64,000 nt of DNA from Anomaloglossus baeobatrachus (GCF_048569485.1 NC_134357.1:65922668-65986667); one strand, 5' to 3'. Counted from the first letter of the stretch, positions 11,184 to 22,375 are shown. Notes: generated from the sequence alone by a model not told the origin. Numbers and translations: made by a program.

Positions 11184-12981
11184 GCCTACAAACTTTGTGC
11201 AAAACTCCAATCATCACTTCCAAGACTCCTTGTTCTTCTTGACACTGGATATAGTTCTTAATTATATTTACTGCATTTTTGGGGTCATTTTCCCGCTCTA
11301 GAATACGTTTGAGCCAAGCAAACGCCTCCCTGATGGTATTAAATGATGGAGAAGTATCTTTGTTTCTCAGCATACAGAACTTTAAGTGTGAATTCCATCA
11401 TTACCAGCTAGACAGGGTTCTAGGAGTATTGGAGTCCTGTCAATGGCAACAATTTGAATGGATCCTTCCAACCTAACTGTACCTAATCCTAATCTCAGAA
11501 CCAGTCCACAATCAATGAAAGCGGATGACAACCGATCCTGGAAAAATAGTTCCACATTCAACAGTACTTTATTTGAGGAGTACAAAGATACCTGGAAGTC
11601 TGAGTGACATGCTAGCTTCCTTGAGGTCATATAGTGCAGCCCTTGAAAATTGCCCCGAGTGACTACAGTAGAAGCAGAGTCCAAGATCGCGTTGATGTTG
11701 CCTCTCAATGGTCCGAGAACTAGCAGCTCCAACATCCATTGGTTCCACCTCCAGGTAAATGGACTAATTTGGGAAAAATGTACAAAACCCCATGTCACTC
11801 ATCACGCCTTTCCTGAATCCTGCGTTCCAACCGAATGGCATGAGTCGTGGCTTCCTCCATGGAACTGGGCAAAACATGCAGACACAGAACGTCTTTAAGT
11901 GTATCTGAAAGACCACAGCGAAACTGACACCTGAGAGCTGCGTCATTACACAAAACGTCCGTGGACCACTGCTGAAACTCAGTACTATAGTCCTCAGTGC
12001 TCTTGGTCCCTCTGTGTCAGGTTGATGATCTTTGCCTCCACTTGGATTCTGGCAGATTCATCATAGATTTTCCCAAAGGCTGCAAAAAAGGCATTAACAG
12101 ATGACCGTTCAGGGGGTTTTGGGGGAAAAGAAAACGCCCAAGTCTGAGGACTCCCTTGCAGCAGGAACATGATTATTCCCACCCGCTGGGACTCTTTCCC
12201 TGAAGTCTGGGGTCACCAAGTAAAAAATAGCCTCCAGTTCTTCATGAACACTACTGATTCGGAAGAGACCAACTGCACATTAGAAGATACAGGTGTCAAA
12301 GCTGCTGCCGGCAATGGAAGACTCGGAGAGATACCCATTTCACTAGATAAGTGACCCTGCACCTGGGACTGTGATGTCGTTAGCTTCTGGTACTCCCTGA
12401 CAAGATCCTCAACCACCTAGGTCAATTTTTCACCTAATCACACAGTGTTTGAATACAATCCATACTAGTTGGGAAGTCACTACACATTAAGAGGCAGAAT
12501 AGTCAAACGTTCTGGGGTCAGGTACCAGGAGAGCACATAAAAATTAAGGGAATAGGAAGACGCATAGTCAGGTCACAGTCTAAAGTCAGAATACCTGGAG
12601 GGCAGGGGATCACAGCAAAAGGACTTGGCAAAAAGTAAGGTCAGATGATGGTCAGGGGTCTGGCAACAATGATCAGAACACCAAGCACAGATACAGTCCG
12701 GCAAGTACCACAGAACTGCATGGTAAGACTGGCAGTGGTCTGGGAAAAACTGCTCAGTTAAAGAGCTGGGCAATTACCAGGAACAGGGGAAACCTGCAGA
12801 TACCCAGCATCTCCCAGTATGAGATTGAACGACTGAATAAATGAAAGAGAGAACTCCGGCACACTTCTAACTTCCCAAAAAAAAAAAAAAAAAAAAAAAA
12901 AAAATGTTTCACACTGATTCATGTATTTCTTTATCTGCTTTTCTTTATTAAATGGTGAAGGTGATGCTTTACAAATAGAAA

Positions 12982-13024
12982 GTCCGCCACGACGTTTCGG
13001 CCTTAGGCCTTCATCAGGTCGGAC
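12982..13024 (-). ncRNA. Hammerhead ribozyme motif, left arm of Penelope-like element 1
   Basis: The exact reverse complement of the motif at 14200-14242, and therefore the same predicted fold on the minus strand. It has a CTGATGA core, helix II GGCC/GGCC with loop TAA, GAAA, self-complementary ACGT as helix III, the GTC cleavage triplet, and a helix I with a two-base bulge. A transcript crossing the whole element would carry the motif in one arm and its antisense in the other. Confidence 0.8.
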
Positions 13025-14199
13025 GATCTGACTGGAGTATATTTACATGTGAAAAAAATGACAAAAAGGCAGATATCAACAAGTATGTATATACAACAAT
13101 GATACAGACAAATTACAACAAACTTGTACAGTTGGAGGAGCACCACATAGAAATCAAGATCACAGTCATGTTATACGGTACTGTAGGGCAATATAGTAAT
13201 ACAGTACAACTATAATAGCGAAGTGCTGTCACTTTTAGCGTAGAGAAATAGCCATTACTGTTAGTGTGATATATATGGGGGGAAGGAGGATAAGTGGCTC
13301 ACCCATATCAAGCATAAATCCAAACGTTAGAAAGAGTGTAAGCAGTCATCTATTGTCTGTATAATAGCGGATACAGACACACGTGCCCATCTATATAAGA
13401 TCCAATACGTGGGTAACTCCTAAGAGAGGTAGCAAGAAAAAGTCAGAGAAGACCATATAAAAAGGAAAAAAGGAAAAAAGGAAAAAAATTAGAATACATA
13501 TGAGTGCATACCTGTGTGGGAACAAGGTATTGAGGTAGTGTCAGAGAGGGACTATGCAGACTAATGTAATTAGCCTAAATGGGAGTAAGAACAACATTGT
13601 CAAGCGGATAATTGATTTTTCAAAAAAGTGTAAGCCAAACAAAATTGGTAAATACCTAGATTGGTGCAGATGGACTTATTCTTGTCGGACAAAGTCCCTA
13701 TGGTATAGTATAAATAGGGAGAGTCGATACGTTAATTTTTTTCCTTTTTTCCTTTTTTCCTTTTTATATGGTCTTCTCTGACTTTTTCTTGCTACCTCTC
13801 TTAGGAGTTACCCACGTATTGGATCTTATATAGATGGGCACGTGTGTCTGTATCCGCTATTATACAGACAATAGATGACTGCTTACACTCTTTCTAACGT
13901 TTGGATTTATGCTTGATATGGGTGAGCCACTTATCCTCCTTCCCCCCATATATATCACACTAACAGTAATGGCTATTTCTCTACGCTAAAAGTGACAGCA
14001 CTTCGCTATTATAGTTGTACTGTATTACTATATTGCCCTACAGTACCGTATAACATGACTGTGATCTTGATTTCTATGTGGTGCTCCTCCAACTGTACAA
14101 GTTTGTTGTAATTTGTCTGTATCATTGTTGTATATACATACTTGTTGATATCTGCCTTTTTGTCATTTTTTTCACATGTAAATATACTCCAGTCAGATC

Positions 14200-14242
14200 G
14201 TCCGACCTGATGAAGGCCTAAGGCCGAAACGTCGTGGCGGAC
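14200..14242 (+). ncRNA. Hammerhead ribozyme motif, right arm of Penelope-like element 1
   Basis: Helix I 5' strand GTCCGAC (14200-14206); core CTGATGA (14207-14213); one extra A (14214); helix II GGCC-TAA-GGCC (14215-14225); GAAA (14226-14229); helix III from ACGT (14229-14232); C at the cleavage position (14233); helix I 3' strand GT, bulge GG, CGGAC (14234-14242). All canonical core bases are present. Because helix III is self-complementary without a loop, it is likely to form between two molecules, as known for small Penelope-associated hammerheads. Cleavage is predicted, not shown. Confidence 0.82.
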
Positions 14243-14530
14243 TTTCTATTTGTAAAGCATCACCTTCACCATTTAATAAAGAAAAGCAGATAAAGAAATA
14301 CATGAATCAGTGTGAAACATTTTTTTTTGGGAAGTTAGAAGTGTGCCGGAGTTCTCTCTTTCATTTGTACTGTCTCTATTACTCCAGAGCACCTACCCTA
14401 GGTGACGCTAGGTCTTATCTCTCTTTTTTGAGATTGAACGACAGCTGTCAATCAAAACACTGACCACGAAGACTCACCCAGCTTACAGCTCCGCAAACCC
14501 TGGTCACAGAGCAGAGGAATCGTGACAGTC

Positions 14531-15048
14531 CTGTTCATCTGGAATCGCAATCCAAAAGAACATCATACCAAGAGTCAAACATGGTGGTAGACTTGTGATG
14601 GTATAGTTCTTTTTGCTTCTGCGTGAATGCATGAATGCATGGCTTAGAACTATTTAGAACTTAGAACTGCTATTATTTTATTAATCAAAAAATGCACGTG
14701 AGTTCATGACCTAAAGATAAAGTGGAATTGGATTATGCAACAGGAAAATGAACCAAACCATACGAGTGAGTCCACCTTTAATTGTCCCAGAATAAAGAAA
14801 ATAAAGGTTTTGGAGTGGCCAAGTCACAGACTTTACTCGAATCCCATTGAGACGCTGTGGCGAAAGCTTAAATGAATAAAAACCCTCCAACTGATGTAAA
14901 TTAAAGAAATTCTGCAAAGAAGAAATATTATTACTCATATTATCTTTATCTTATATTAATATCTGGGTGATCTGCACATTATGTGACAGATTAGCAGATA
15001 TAGAAGAATGCAGATGGGGCAAATTCTTTTTCACAAAACTGTAGATAG
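14531..15048 (+). pseudogene. Tc1/mariner-like transposase remnant
   Basis: A plus-strand reading gives KNIIPRVKHGGRLVMV near 14555 and then, from about 14736, QQENEPNHTSEST and IKVLEWPSHRLYSNPIETLW. These match the DDE-domain segments of Tc1 transposases (VKHGG..., NDPKHTS..., VLEWPSQSPDLNPIE-LW). The frame is broken by several stops between the two blocks. The element is cut at its left end by the Gypsy fossil. The right end near 15045 may be its terminal repeat. Confidence 0.75.
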
Positions 15049-15103
15049 CATGTATACCCAATCCTTTTTTCTTCCAGGTGATAACCCGCTGCCTGGCAGT
15101 GAC

Positions 15104-15370
15104 ATTTTTATTTATTTTACTAACTTATATGTCACCTTGATATCCCACAGCACTTTATAGAGATTATCATTATTGTCCCTATGGGGGCTCACAATCTAAA
15201 TCCCCTATCAGTATGTCTTTGGAGTGTGAGAGGAAACCCACACAAACACGGGGAGAACATACAAACTCCTTGCAGATGTTGTCCTTGATGGGATTTGAAC
15301 CCAGGACCCCAGTGCTAACCACTGAGCCACCATACAGTGCTAACCACTGAGTTACCATACTGCCCAGTTT
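15104..15370 (-). mobile_element. tRNA-derived SINE (V-SINE-like), copy A
   Basis: Minus-strand reading gives a tRNA-like head with TGGCTCAGTGGTTAGCACT (A box) and GGTTCAAATCC (B box), then AAGGAGTTTGTATGTTCTCC and GTGTTTGTGTGGGTTTCCTC. This conserved body occurs in SINEs of fish and amphibians. The tail resembles TATAAAGTGCTGTGGGATAT. The head is duplicated at 15336-15352. Confidence 0.85.
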
Positions 15371-15394
15371 AATGTGAAACTATGTGGCCTCAAC

Positions 15395-15500
15395 TCTGCC
15401 AACTTACCAAGACCAATGGAAGCCAGAGAAAACCCATGTAAACACTGGGAGAATATACAAACTCCTTGCAAGATGCACACATGGTCGATCCGAGCTTTTA
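15395..15500 (-). mobile_element. SINE body fragment
   Basis: The block GGAGAATATACAAACTCCTT at about 15449-15468, preceded by AACCCATGTAAACACTGG, matches the body of the SINE just upstream without its head or tail. Probably a second, truncated copy. Confidence 0.55.
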
Positions 15501-15727
15501 TGGCTGGCTCTTAAGATTGTATTGTGCAACCGCATTTAGCATGCAGCATATTTTAGCTTCTTATCTATCCATAGATTCTAGGAATTTTTATTTTCAATTA
15601 AATAGTGTCAGCACTGAATATTGTGAGTTGGGACAGTGTAAATAAGTTGGAGAGGCTGCTTAACATTAGTTATTTGCCATCAATTTGCCATGGACAATTG
15701 ATAGTAACATAACTATGAATTGCAGTA

Positions 15728-16190
15728 TAGAAGAGGAAGGATAAATCCAGCGAGCTCAATGGTTGTTGATGAATAAAAAATATTTTCTTTATTTCAAAAA
15801 TAAATGAAAAGTACAGATCGCAGCAAAAAAACAGATCAGTTCAGGCAGAAATGGAAGATTACCGCTGTAAACGCGCGGAAAGACGCGTTTCGGCTATACC
15901 TTTATCATTGCGATAATGCCATGTTTATGGCAATGATAAAGGTATAGCCGAAACGCGTCTTGCCGTGCATTTACAGCAGTAATCTTCCATCTCTGCCTGA
16001 ACTGATCTGTTTTTTTGCGGCTATCTGTACTTTTTATTTATTTTTGAAATAAAGAAAATATTTTTTATTCATCAACAACCATTGAGCTCGCTGGATTTAT
16101 CCTTCCTCTTCTATACAATTGCTGGCAAGAGCTCCTGTCATTCAATCGACGCAGAGCCTCTTCATGAAATAGCATACACTGGACTGTGTT
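15728..16190 (+). mobile_element. Penelope-like element 3, inverted repeat with decayed hammerhead
   Basis: Two arms (about 15729-15918 and 15927-16114) are inverted copies, starting AGAAGAGGAAGGATAAATCC and ending in its complement. A non-repeated tail follows to about 16190. Near the centre both arms have ATGATAAAGGTATAGCC followed by GAAACGCGTC, a degraded hammerhead. I could not define a target duplication. The arms differ at several sites, so this copy is older than element 1. Confidence 0.6.
15929..15964 (+). other. Decayed hammerhead motif
   Basis: The fold is kept: helix I GGCAA/TTGCC, helix II about GGT-ATA-GCC after one extra A, GAAA, self-complementary ACGCGT and a following C. 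The CTGATGA core, however, reads ATGATAA. The changed G8 position should abolish or strongly reduce cleavage. The other arm has a similar motif on the minus strand. Confidence 0.55.
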
Positions 16191-16224
16191 TGGTAAGCTG
16201 GCTTTCTTGGTGTTTTTTTTCTTA

Positions 16225-16270
16225 TTAAGTATAACTACAATTATAATTGTAGTTATACTTAATAAGTATA
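16225..16270. repeat. Perfect 46-base palindrome
   Basis: CTTATTAAGTATAACTACAA reads into its own complement around position 16247 (TTATAATTGTAGTTATACTT on the other side). It follows the tail of the Penelope-like element. It may be a MITE stub or a replication slip product. Confidence 0.6.
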
Positions 16271-16687
16271 TGCAGCAACTAATTGGACCTGATCTTTCAT
16301 CTGAGTAGAGTGTGTAAGAAATAAATGGACCCCAATTGTATTCTTCTCTGCCAATCAAGTGGGGTCTTTTGGGAGGGCAGTAAGGTGTCCAACATGGTAT
16401 ATTGTAGGAGCAGAGGCCAATGTACACAAAACGTTCATTCACAGAAACACCCATCTGTTTTGCTGGTCAATTTCCAGAGCTTTCCGTTGCAGAAAAAGCA
16501 ATGTAAGTGCTTTGTTACAGAAGTGGCGTAAAACAAAATTTGGTGATGCCACCGCATGTTAAGAAAACCATCATTGTTGCAGATATTGAGGAGACAACTT
16601 AATGAATTATCCCAGCTAACCTATATCAGCAGAGCAACCTGCTAAAGTCTTTTCACCTGAGGCCACCGAGTGTCACCTGTGCATGCC

Positions 16688-16966
16688 TTAACACTAGAAG
16701 TCCCAGAAATTTTGAGCTCTCCCCTGAAGTCCCGAAAGAGGGTCAAATGACCCTTTGTCCAAACTGAATAGAACTAACTAGAAACTAAATGGCTAAACTC
16801 AATGGAAAACAACAACCTCCTGTGATGCGACAGCAATGGCCTTAATTACAGAACAAAAGACGGTGATTATAGGATGTTAGCTAAAATCCTTCAGGTCATT
16901 CGACCCGTCTCTGGGCTCCAAAGGTAGAAATGTTAAATGACCCCTCTCTGGGACTTCTAGTGTTAA
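16688..16966. mobile_element. piggyBac-type MITE
   Basis: Ends are TTAACACTAGAAGTCCCAGA and, inverted, TCTGGGACTTCTAGTGTTAA. TTAA is at both outer edges (16688-16691 and 16963-16966), the signature target site of piggyBac. Length is about 280 bases with no transposase. The internal GGTCAAATGACCC is also self-complementary. Confidence 0.85.
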
Positions 16967-17261
16967 AGGGGGGGGAATAGACAGAAGCGTGTGGTGTGTT
17001 ATAACTGGCTATCACTCGTGATCGTAGATGGCCATTTAGATCTGTTGGAAAACTTCATGTCTGATGATACATCCAACTTCATTGATTTGTAGAGCAGCCC
17101 ACCAAAAATTCACATGAGCTTTGCCAAACAGCCACTTCATCATCCAAAAACCTGCATTTGGTGTGTGGCTATAGCTAAGTCAATTTTAGATCTAATATTC
17201 TCTAATGAAAATGTGATCCCAATTTTGTAATATCCAAGGCACTGAAGACTCCTTCATCAAT

Positions 17262-17475
17262 TAGTACACCTTTTTATGGCTTGATAAAGGCCCTGCATTG
17301 GCCAAAACGTCGGGCTGTTTTTTTTCCCCTCATCTACGCTGGGACCAGTAAAGATTTTCCTAACTGATGAAGTAGTCTTCGGTGCCTTCAATATTACAAA
17401 ATTGGATTTGTTTAGCAGCTTTTGGAGGGCTGCACCAAGCTGCACGAACGTTTGGAGTGGTGCGTGAGAGACACC
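17262..17475 (+). mobile_element. Penelope-like 3' end fragment with decayed hammerhead
   Basis: TTGATAAAGGCCCTGCATTG followed by GGCCAAAACGTCGGG (17281-17315) preserves the extra A, a GGCC/GGCC helix II and the ACGTC helix III/cleavage segment, with altered core bases. The downstream 150 bases resemble the tail of such elements. No inverted arm was found nearby. Confidence 0.45.
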
Positions 17476-18995
17476 TGTCTTACGAAAATGTGAACCCAGA
17501 CATGTACACAGAGCTCCTCCAGCATATCTATGTACTGTTACTGTTTACCGATCACAAGTGGGTGAATTTTATCTTTAATGCAAGAAATGGTTTGGTATTT
17601 CGCCAACCACCCTGTTGGATATCATTCCGAAATAAGTAGGGCGAAAAAATACAAAAACCAAGACTTTTAGCTTGTCAGAGTTGTCATGGGGACAACTTTA
17701 CTTGTCTTTATAGCTGAGAACATTGTAGAAAAGAATGTCCTTTTCTAATCGGCGCCTGTGTAGTAATCTGAGTTTAGCAATGCCTGATAGCCATCAAAAA
17801 GAAAAATGTAGATGTGTCTATCTGTGTGATTAGCTCGGTCCACGTTGAAGTTGTGGTCTGGATTCCTACGGTGTGATCTTAGCTCTGAGAATCTTATTGA
17901 CTTAGTTTTTAATCCGAATGCATGAAACTTGAGCATTAGAGATTTGTTGCCCATAGAACATGTTCCAGTTTAATAAAACGAGGCTCATGGAGTTGTATTG
18001 TCGTTATGTATTCAGGTCATGATCCTTGAAGACTTCATTTTGTGAGCCGCAAACATTTCAGAGTGAAACTGGGATTGTCCATTATCCCTTATACAGAGTT
18101 CACTGCAGGGGCTCCAAATCCTAAATACCAGGCGAAAAGAAGGAGTTTGCATCACTGATCAAAGTATCTTAGAAGAGAGAAGTTGCTAGAAGTCAGCACA
18201 AACTCCAGGACCCACCTTCTTAGTAGAGAAATGAAGTCATCCTGGGACATTGCCGGTGGAAACCTGAATTTGTAAAAGTTGAAGGATCTGTCTGCGGACA
18301 CCTCTGTTTTAGTAAATACTTTTATTCTTTGTCAAATATCAATTCTAGGACATCTTTTCTTAATTCTCTGCATTGTGTTATTTCTCCTAGAAATATATAA
18401 ATACATTTTCAACTGGGTGTTACGCCACAACGTAGAGCGCCAAGATGTTCTGGAATTGTTATTTCATGCAGAATACAAGTCTTTAAGGGCCATTTACACT
18501 GAGCCATAATCTACCTTTATTCTTATGGTACCGACCCATCTTTAACAATAATTATGTAATGGAAGTGGGTTGAGGGGCTGAACGATGTGTCCAAAAATTG
18601 CTCATTCAGTTCATAGTGCACAACATCATTCATCTTTTGAAGATTGTGTAATGTAAAAGAAGATTGTTCACTCCTTCACAGGTTAGATGACCGGCAAAAG
18701 GAGGAGTGATACTATAGCTATTCAACCATTTCAGTTATGATTCTCATCTACAAACATAATTGCCAGTTGTGGATGTAACCGTATCCCACAATGCACTGCG
18801 GCACTGTCAATTGCGCAGCCGCAGTTCGTGCCCACATCATAGCCATGGTAGCTAGGGACGACAGTGCAAGCGGAACACAAATTGTGGGCTGGGTAAGCAC
18901 AATTCTGTTCCCAGTCCTGTTCTCAGTTCCATTGTGCTACCCATACCACATCCAGGTATAATGAGGTGTTGGTGTTTTAAATTACACATTTGCGA
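17476..18995. other. Unassigned intronic sequence
   Basis: Moderately complex sequence without a recognised exon, RNA gene or clear transposon end. Part of the large EXOC6 intron if the gene model is right. Confidence 0.4.
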
Positions 18996-18996
18996 T

Positions 18997-20080
18997 GTCA
19001 CGGAGCAGTAAGGAGGCGTGGCCGGGTATGTCCGTCCTTGCCTGACATCGCCATGCCTTGAGCGATGTTGCGGCGAGCAACGAAACATGGCGGCACTGAC
19101 GAGACATCCAATTATAGTCACAACAGCTTACAAGAGACCATATAGTGTAAACACACACACAGCACACAGAAGAGACACCACTTAGTGAACACAGCTCAAG
19201 AAACACAACACCAGATACCAATATACAGCACACAACAAGGAAGAGAAAGTGCACAGGGGTGAAAGAGGTCAAATGACGCAACACATACAATAGACAAATG
19301 CAGAGGGATGACATACAACAGATATATTGGAAAGCGCTGACAGTGTGACACATGTCCACTGCTCCTGTCGGCAGCACTAAGCATAGACAGATGTTCATTT
19401 CACCACACTCCAGATGCGATAGCATCGGACCTATTTCTACTCCTATATAAACACTTGTCTGACATCGCTTGCTGCTCGTGTAAATTAAGCCTTACTCAGA
19501 GACAAGTCAAGAGAGCGTGTCTTTCACTTCGCCATTGTCACAAGTGTGTCATGGCATGATGTGATCTTCAGGGGATCTGGGATCAGAAGGTCACAGCATA
19601 TAGTTGATTGCAGATCCTCTTTAGTGCGTGCTCGTCATTTACCATGAGTTGGAGCTTATTTAATTCCATCCAACGCTAAATGAGTTAGGGTTAATTTCTA
19701 TGCTGCTGTGTAACCTCAGCTGCAACCTCTCCCTTCTGCTTTAAATATTCACTCTCCACTCCTCCCTTAGCCAGCTATACATACCTATGCAGTTCACTTT
19801 CAAAAAGTCTGTCTCTGGAGAAGCTTAAGTGTTCTATTCTGCAGCAGCTGAAAAGTTTCCCGTTGGAGAAACTGTTGAGTGTTATTTGTTCTGTATTTTC
19901 CCACCTGTTTCTCTTACCTTCCTCATGTTTACATATTGCAGTGGCGAGACTAGTGTCTCACTGGTCTTCACTAGTCAGGGCGAGTTCAGGGCCAGTGAGG
20001 GCCTAGGCACGTGACAGCGCACATGGGGGGGGGGGGCCTCTCTAGGGATATTAGGGAGTGTTGTTTCGCTCGTTGTGAGT
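18997..20080. mobile_element. LTR-like fossil sequence (one or two pieces)
   Basis: A piece from TGTCACGGAGCAG (18997) to CATTGTCACA (about 19540) has TG...CA-like limits and a CTATATAAA TATA-like box near 19442. The adjacent 19545-20080 stretch has the CTTTAAATATTC and promoter-like layout of frog Ty3/Gypsy LTRs. No coding region, no clear target duplication, old. Confidence 0.35.
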
Positions 20081-20120
20081 CATCTCCCCCCTGGCCTGAC
20101 TGCCAAGCCTTTCCCCCCTG

Positions 20121-20510
20121 CCATACACATTAGATGGCTGATGACCGGATGATTTTGGCCAAAGGCTCCTAACTCACTTCTACATAGAAAAGCTCAACTC
20201 AGCCTAGTGCTACGCTCTTGACTAGGAGAGAGTTGCTGCCAACAGCAAGATCCGAGTCGAGCGGCTCTTGTTAGATGATTGCCAATACCACTAAGATTGG
20301 TGGGTTTAGCTGACTTTTATTTATAGTGTATAAACGCTTCCAGACACCCCCTTTCAGTAGCTTATTTCCACTAAGAACAAATGCATAAGATATATTGAAA
20401 TTCAAGACATCTATCCTCTTTTTCCTTGGACATCTGCCTTCAATAGAGAGTTGGAATACCACATTAGGTGGTCAGCAGGTTCAGCCAATGTTTATCTAAT
20501 GTCTATGGCC
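20121..20510. mobile_element. MITE with CCATACACATTAGA ends
   Basis: The left end CCATACACATTAGATGGC and the right end TTTATCTAATGTCTATGGCC are inverted versions of each other. A short relative follows at 20550-20622. No transposase. Confidence 0.5.
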
Positions 20511-20549
20511 GGTAAGTTTGTATTATATCAATTTGCTGTCGAGAGGGCA

Positions 20550-20622
20550 CCATACACATTAGACTGTTGGTTGATCCCACCGATATTGGCAGGTTCAGCT
20601 GAATTTAGTCTAATGTCTATGA
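20550..20622. mobile_element. Short MITE, same ends as the previous element
   Basis: CCATACACATTAGACTGTTG at the left and TTTAGTCTAATGTCTATGAG at the right are inverted. It is only about 73 bases long, an internally deleted copy of the 20121-20510 family. Confidence 0.5.
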
Positions 20623-21737
20623 GAGCCTGAACACTCATGGCAAATCGCTTATTTTTTTGGAGGCAAGCAGACAAACAGAAGATATATGGTATTACATGGT
20701 GGTCATACGGAGGGATAGCTGTCTACATAATACATAGTTATACATACATTATTGGGAGTGGGACCCACTCTTACAGAGAAGATCCCTGTTCTGGCACTTG
20801 GAGCTGGATCTTTGTGAGGAGCATCCCTCTATGATGTCCATTTGCCCCACTATAGGAGACAACCACCTCTCAGTAACCTGTAGAAACATTTATATACTTT
20901 CAGCTATGTAATACTAGCAACTCATCCTAAACAGCTTTACTTTTCTGCCCACCGTGACTTAGTGACAATAGATCCAGAATCCACGGGTGTCTATTCCCTA
21001 ATTCCGAATGACACCACGGGAAGACTATGGATGTATGTATCCTCATCCCTCGATGGCTCCATCGAACATGACTTGTTCAACGCATGTATTGACTTCCTCA
21101 CCTTGCTGAAGCTCACCGATTCTCTTTTATTCTTTTTAAATCCAGTGCCATCAAAATAATAGTGAGTTAACGGCACGGTCGGTCCGCTGTAAGCGCCCTG
21201 GTTAAGGTGCTTATGCAAAGTGTCAATAGTAGCAATTGGCCTAACAGTATGACAACATAGTTGCTTGGAAATGGGCTAATCTCCTGCCTGGGTTATTCAG
21301 AGGTCAGAAAGGGATTTTATTTTTTTTCACTTGCACCCCCATTCAGTTTCCTATGTGTTTTTTATAACGGCTTTTTGTGTAGTAATGACGCCCCCGGGCT
21401 GGAGAACGATGGTATTTATCCCCAGCTACAGATCAACAGCAAGTGTTGTAACACGTTTATCAAGTAATCGCCACCTTAGAGAGGGTAATTACATATACAA
21501 GCGGGTGGAGAGGTTACTGGACGTAAAGCATAACAAAGTGAATGTTTTCTTTGCACAACTTCCCTAATAAATGGTAATGTCCGAGAGGTGATCCCCGTAG
21601 TCATCAGACACAGAATATGCCATAAAAGTCTGAGATGGCTATGCCCCTTTAAGACCAATCTCAATTTCGGACTGGGGCTTTCGAATATTATCAAGTGGTA
21701 AGTGGAGATCACAGGAGGGCATTACATTTTTTACTAC
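20623..21737. other. Unassigned intronic sequence
   Basis: No exon or repeat boundary recognised. The A/T and coding-like open frames here (20991-21218, 21261-21467) show no known domain. Confidence 0.35.
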
Positions 21738-22124
21738 TTAAAAGGGGATGTCCACTACTAGGACAACTTCTTCTCATTCCCCAAGTTTGCCCTCATTAAA
21801 ATGTGCTGTTCTAGGAGTATCGGGACTCACTCTCCCGGAGCTCACGTGAGGTTGTGACGTCATATAAGCCCCGTGCCCCAATCAGCGCCGGCTTTTCTCT
21901 CCATGACTTGGCGCGTATCAGTAAGTGAGCGGCCAGCCACAGTTCTCAACTCCACATTCTTAAGGTGGAGAGAGTCACAACCTCACGTGATCTCCGGGAG
22001 AGTGAGTGCCTACAATGCTGGAACAGCGCCAACACAGGAGATGAGTGTAAGCCTTTTTATTTTCATGGGGGCAAACATTTGGAACAAGAAGGGGTTGTCC
22101 TAGTAGTGGAAAACCCCTTTTTAA
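21738..22124. mobile_element. MITE with AAAGGGGATGTCCACTACTA ends
   Basis: Left end TTAAAAGGGGATGTCCACTA; right end TAGTGGAAAACCCCTTTTTA, imperfectly inverted. Inner arms are also inverted (CTCCCGGAGCTCACGTGAGG against CCTCACGTGATCTCCGGGAG). A related copy lies at 61741-62111 in CYP26C1 intron 3. Confidence 0.7.
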
Positions 22125-22375
22125 GAGTTCCTCTGAACTGCAGCAATACGTTGAGAGTTAAAATAGCAACGTTGCAATGCAAAGCAGTGGAGACTTTGCC
22201 TAAGCAGTCTGTGTTCTGAGATCTTTCACCAGATGTCACAAAATAAACTGTATTCCTTATTAAATAGATGTCTTATACCTAACGAGGCAGGTCTACTTAC
22301 TTTGAAAATCGATGTTAGAATGGCGTTTTAATTCTGGTAAAAAAATCAGTATTTTAAGGATCCATCTAGAGTTAA

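Larger units (their letters stand above)
12834..14429 (+). mobile_element. Penelope-like element 1 with inverted arms and two hammerheads
   Basis: Flanked by a 13-14-base duplication, (T)GAGATTGAACGAC, at 12820-12833 and 14429-14442. Two arms of roughly 640 bases (about 12839-13490 and 13731-14366) are inverted copies that look identical apart from an A-tract (about 30 A on the left, 9 on the right), around a 240-base spacer. A non-repeated tail of about 62 bases lies at the right. Each arm holds a hammerhead motif. Inverted terminal repeats, long variable target duplications and hammerheads are features of Penelope-like retroelements. No reverse transcriptase or GIY-YIG frame is present, so this copy is non-autonomous or 5'-truncated. 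It is inserted in the LTR of a Gypsy fossil. Confidence 0.8.
11184..14527 (-). mobile_element. Ty3/Gypsy LTR retrotransposon fossil (LTR, gag, protease remains)
   Basis: Minus-strand remains of a Ty3/Gypsy element. The 5' LTR starts TGTCACGATTCC at 14527 and continues to about 12470, interrupted by a Penelope-like insertion. Gag remains follow (about 12420-11800; recognisable by QTWAFSFPP and CGLSDTLKDVL), then a protease-like region (about 11780-11380; VRLEGSIQIVAIDRTP). Reverse transcriptase and the 3' LTR are not seen. The coding part is broken in several places. The Penelope-like insert in the LTR is younger than the element. Confidence 0.75.
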
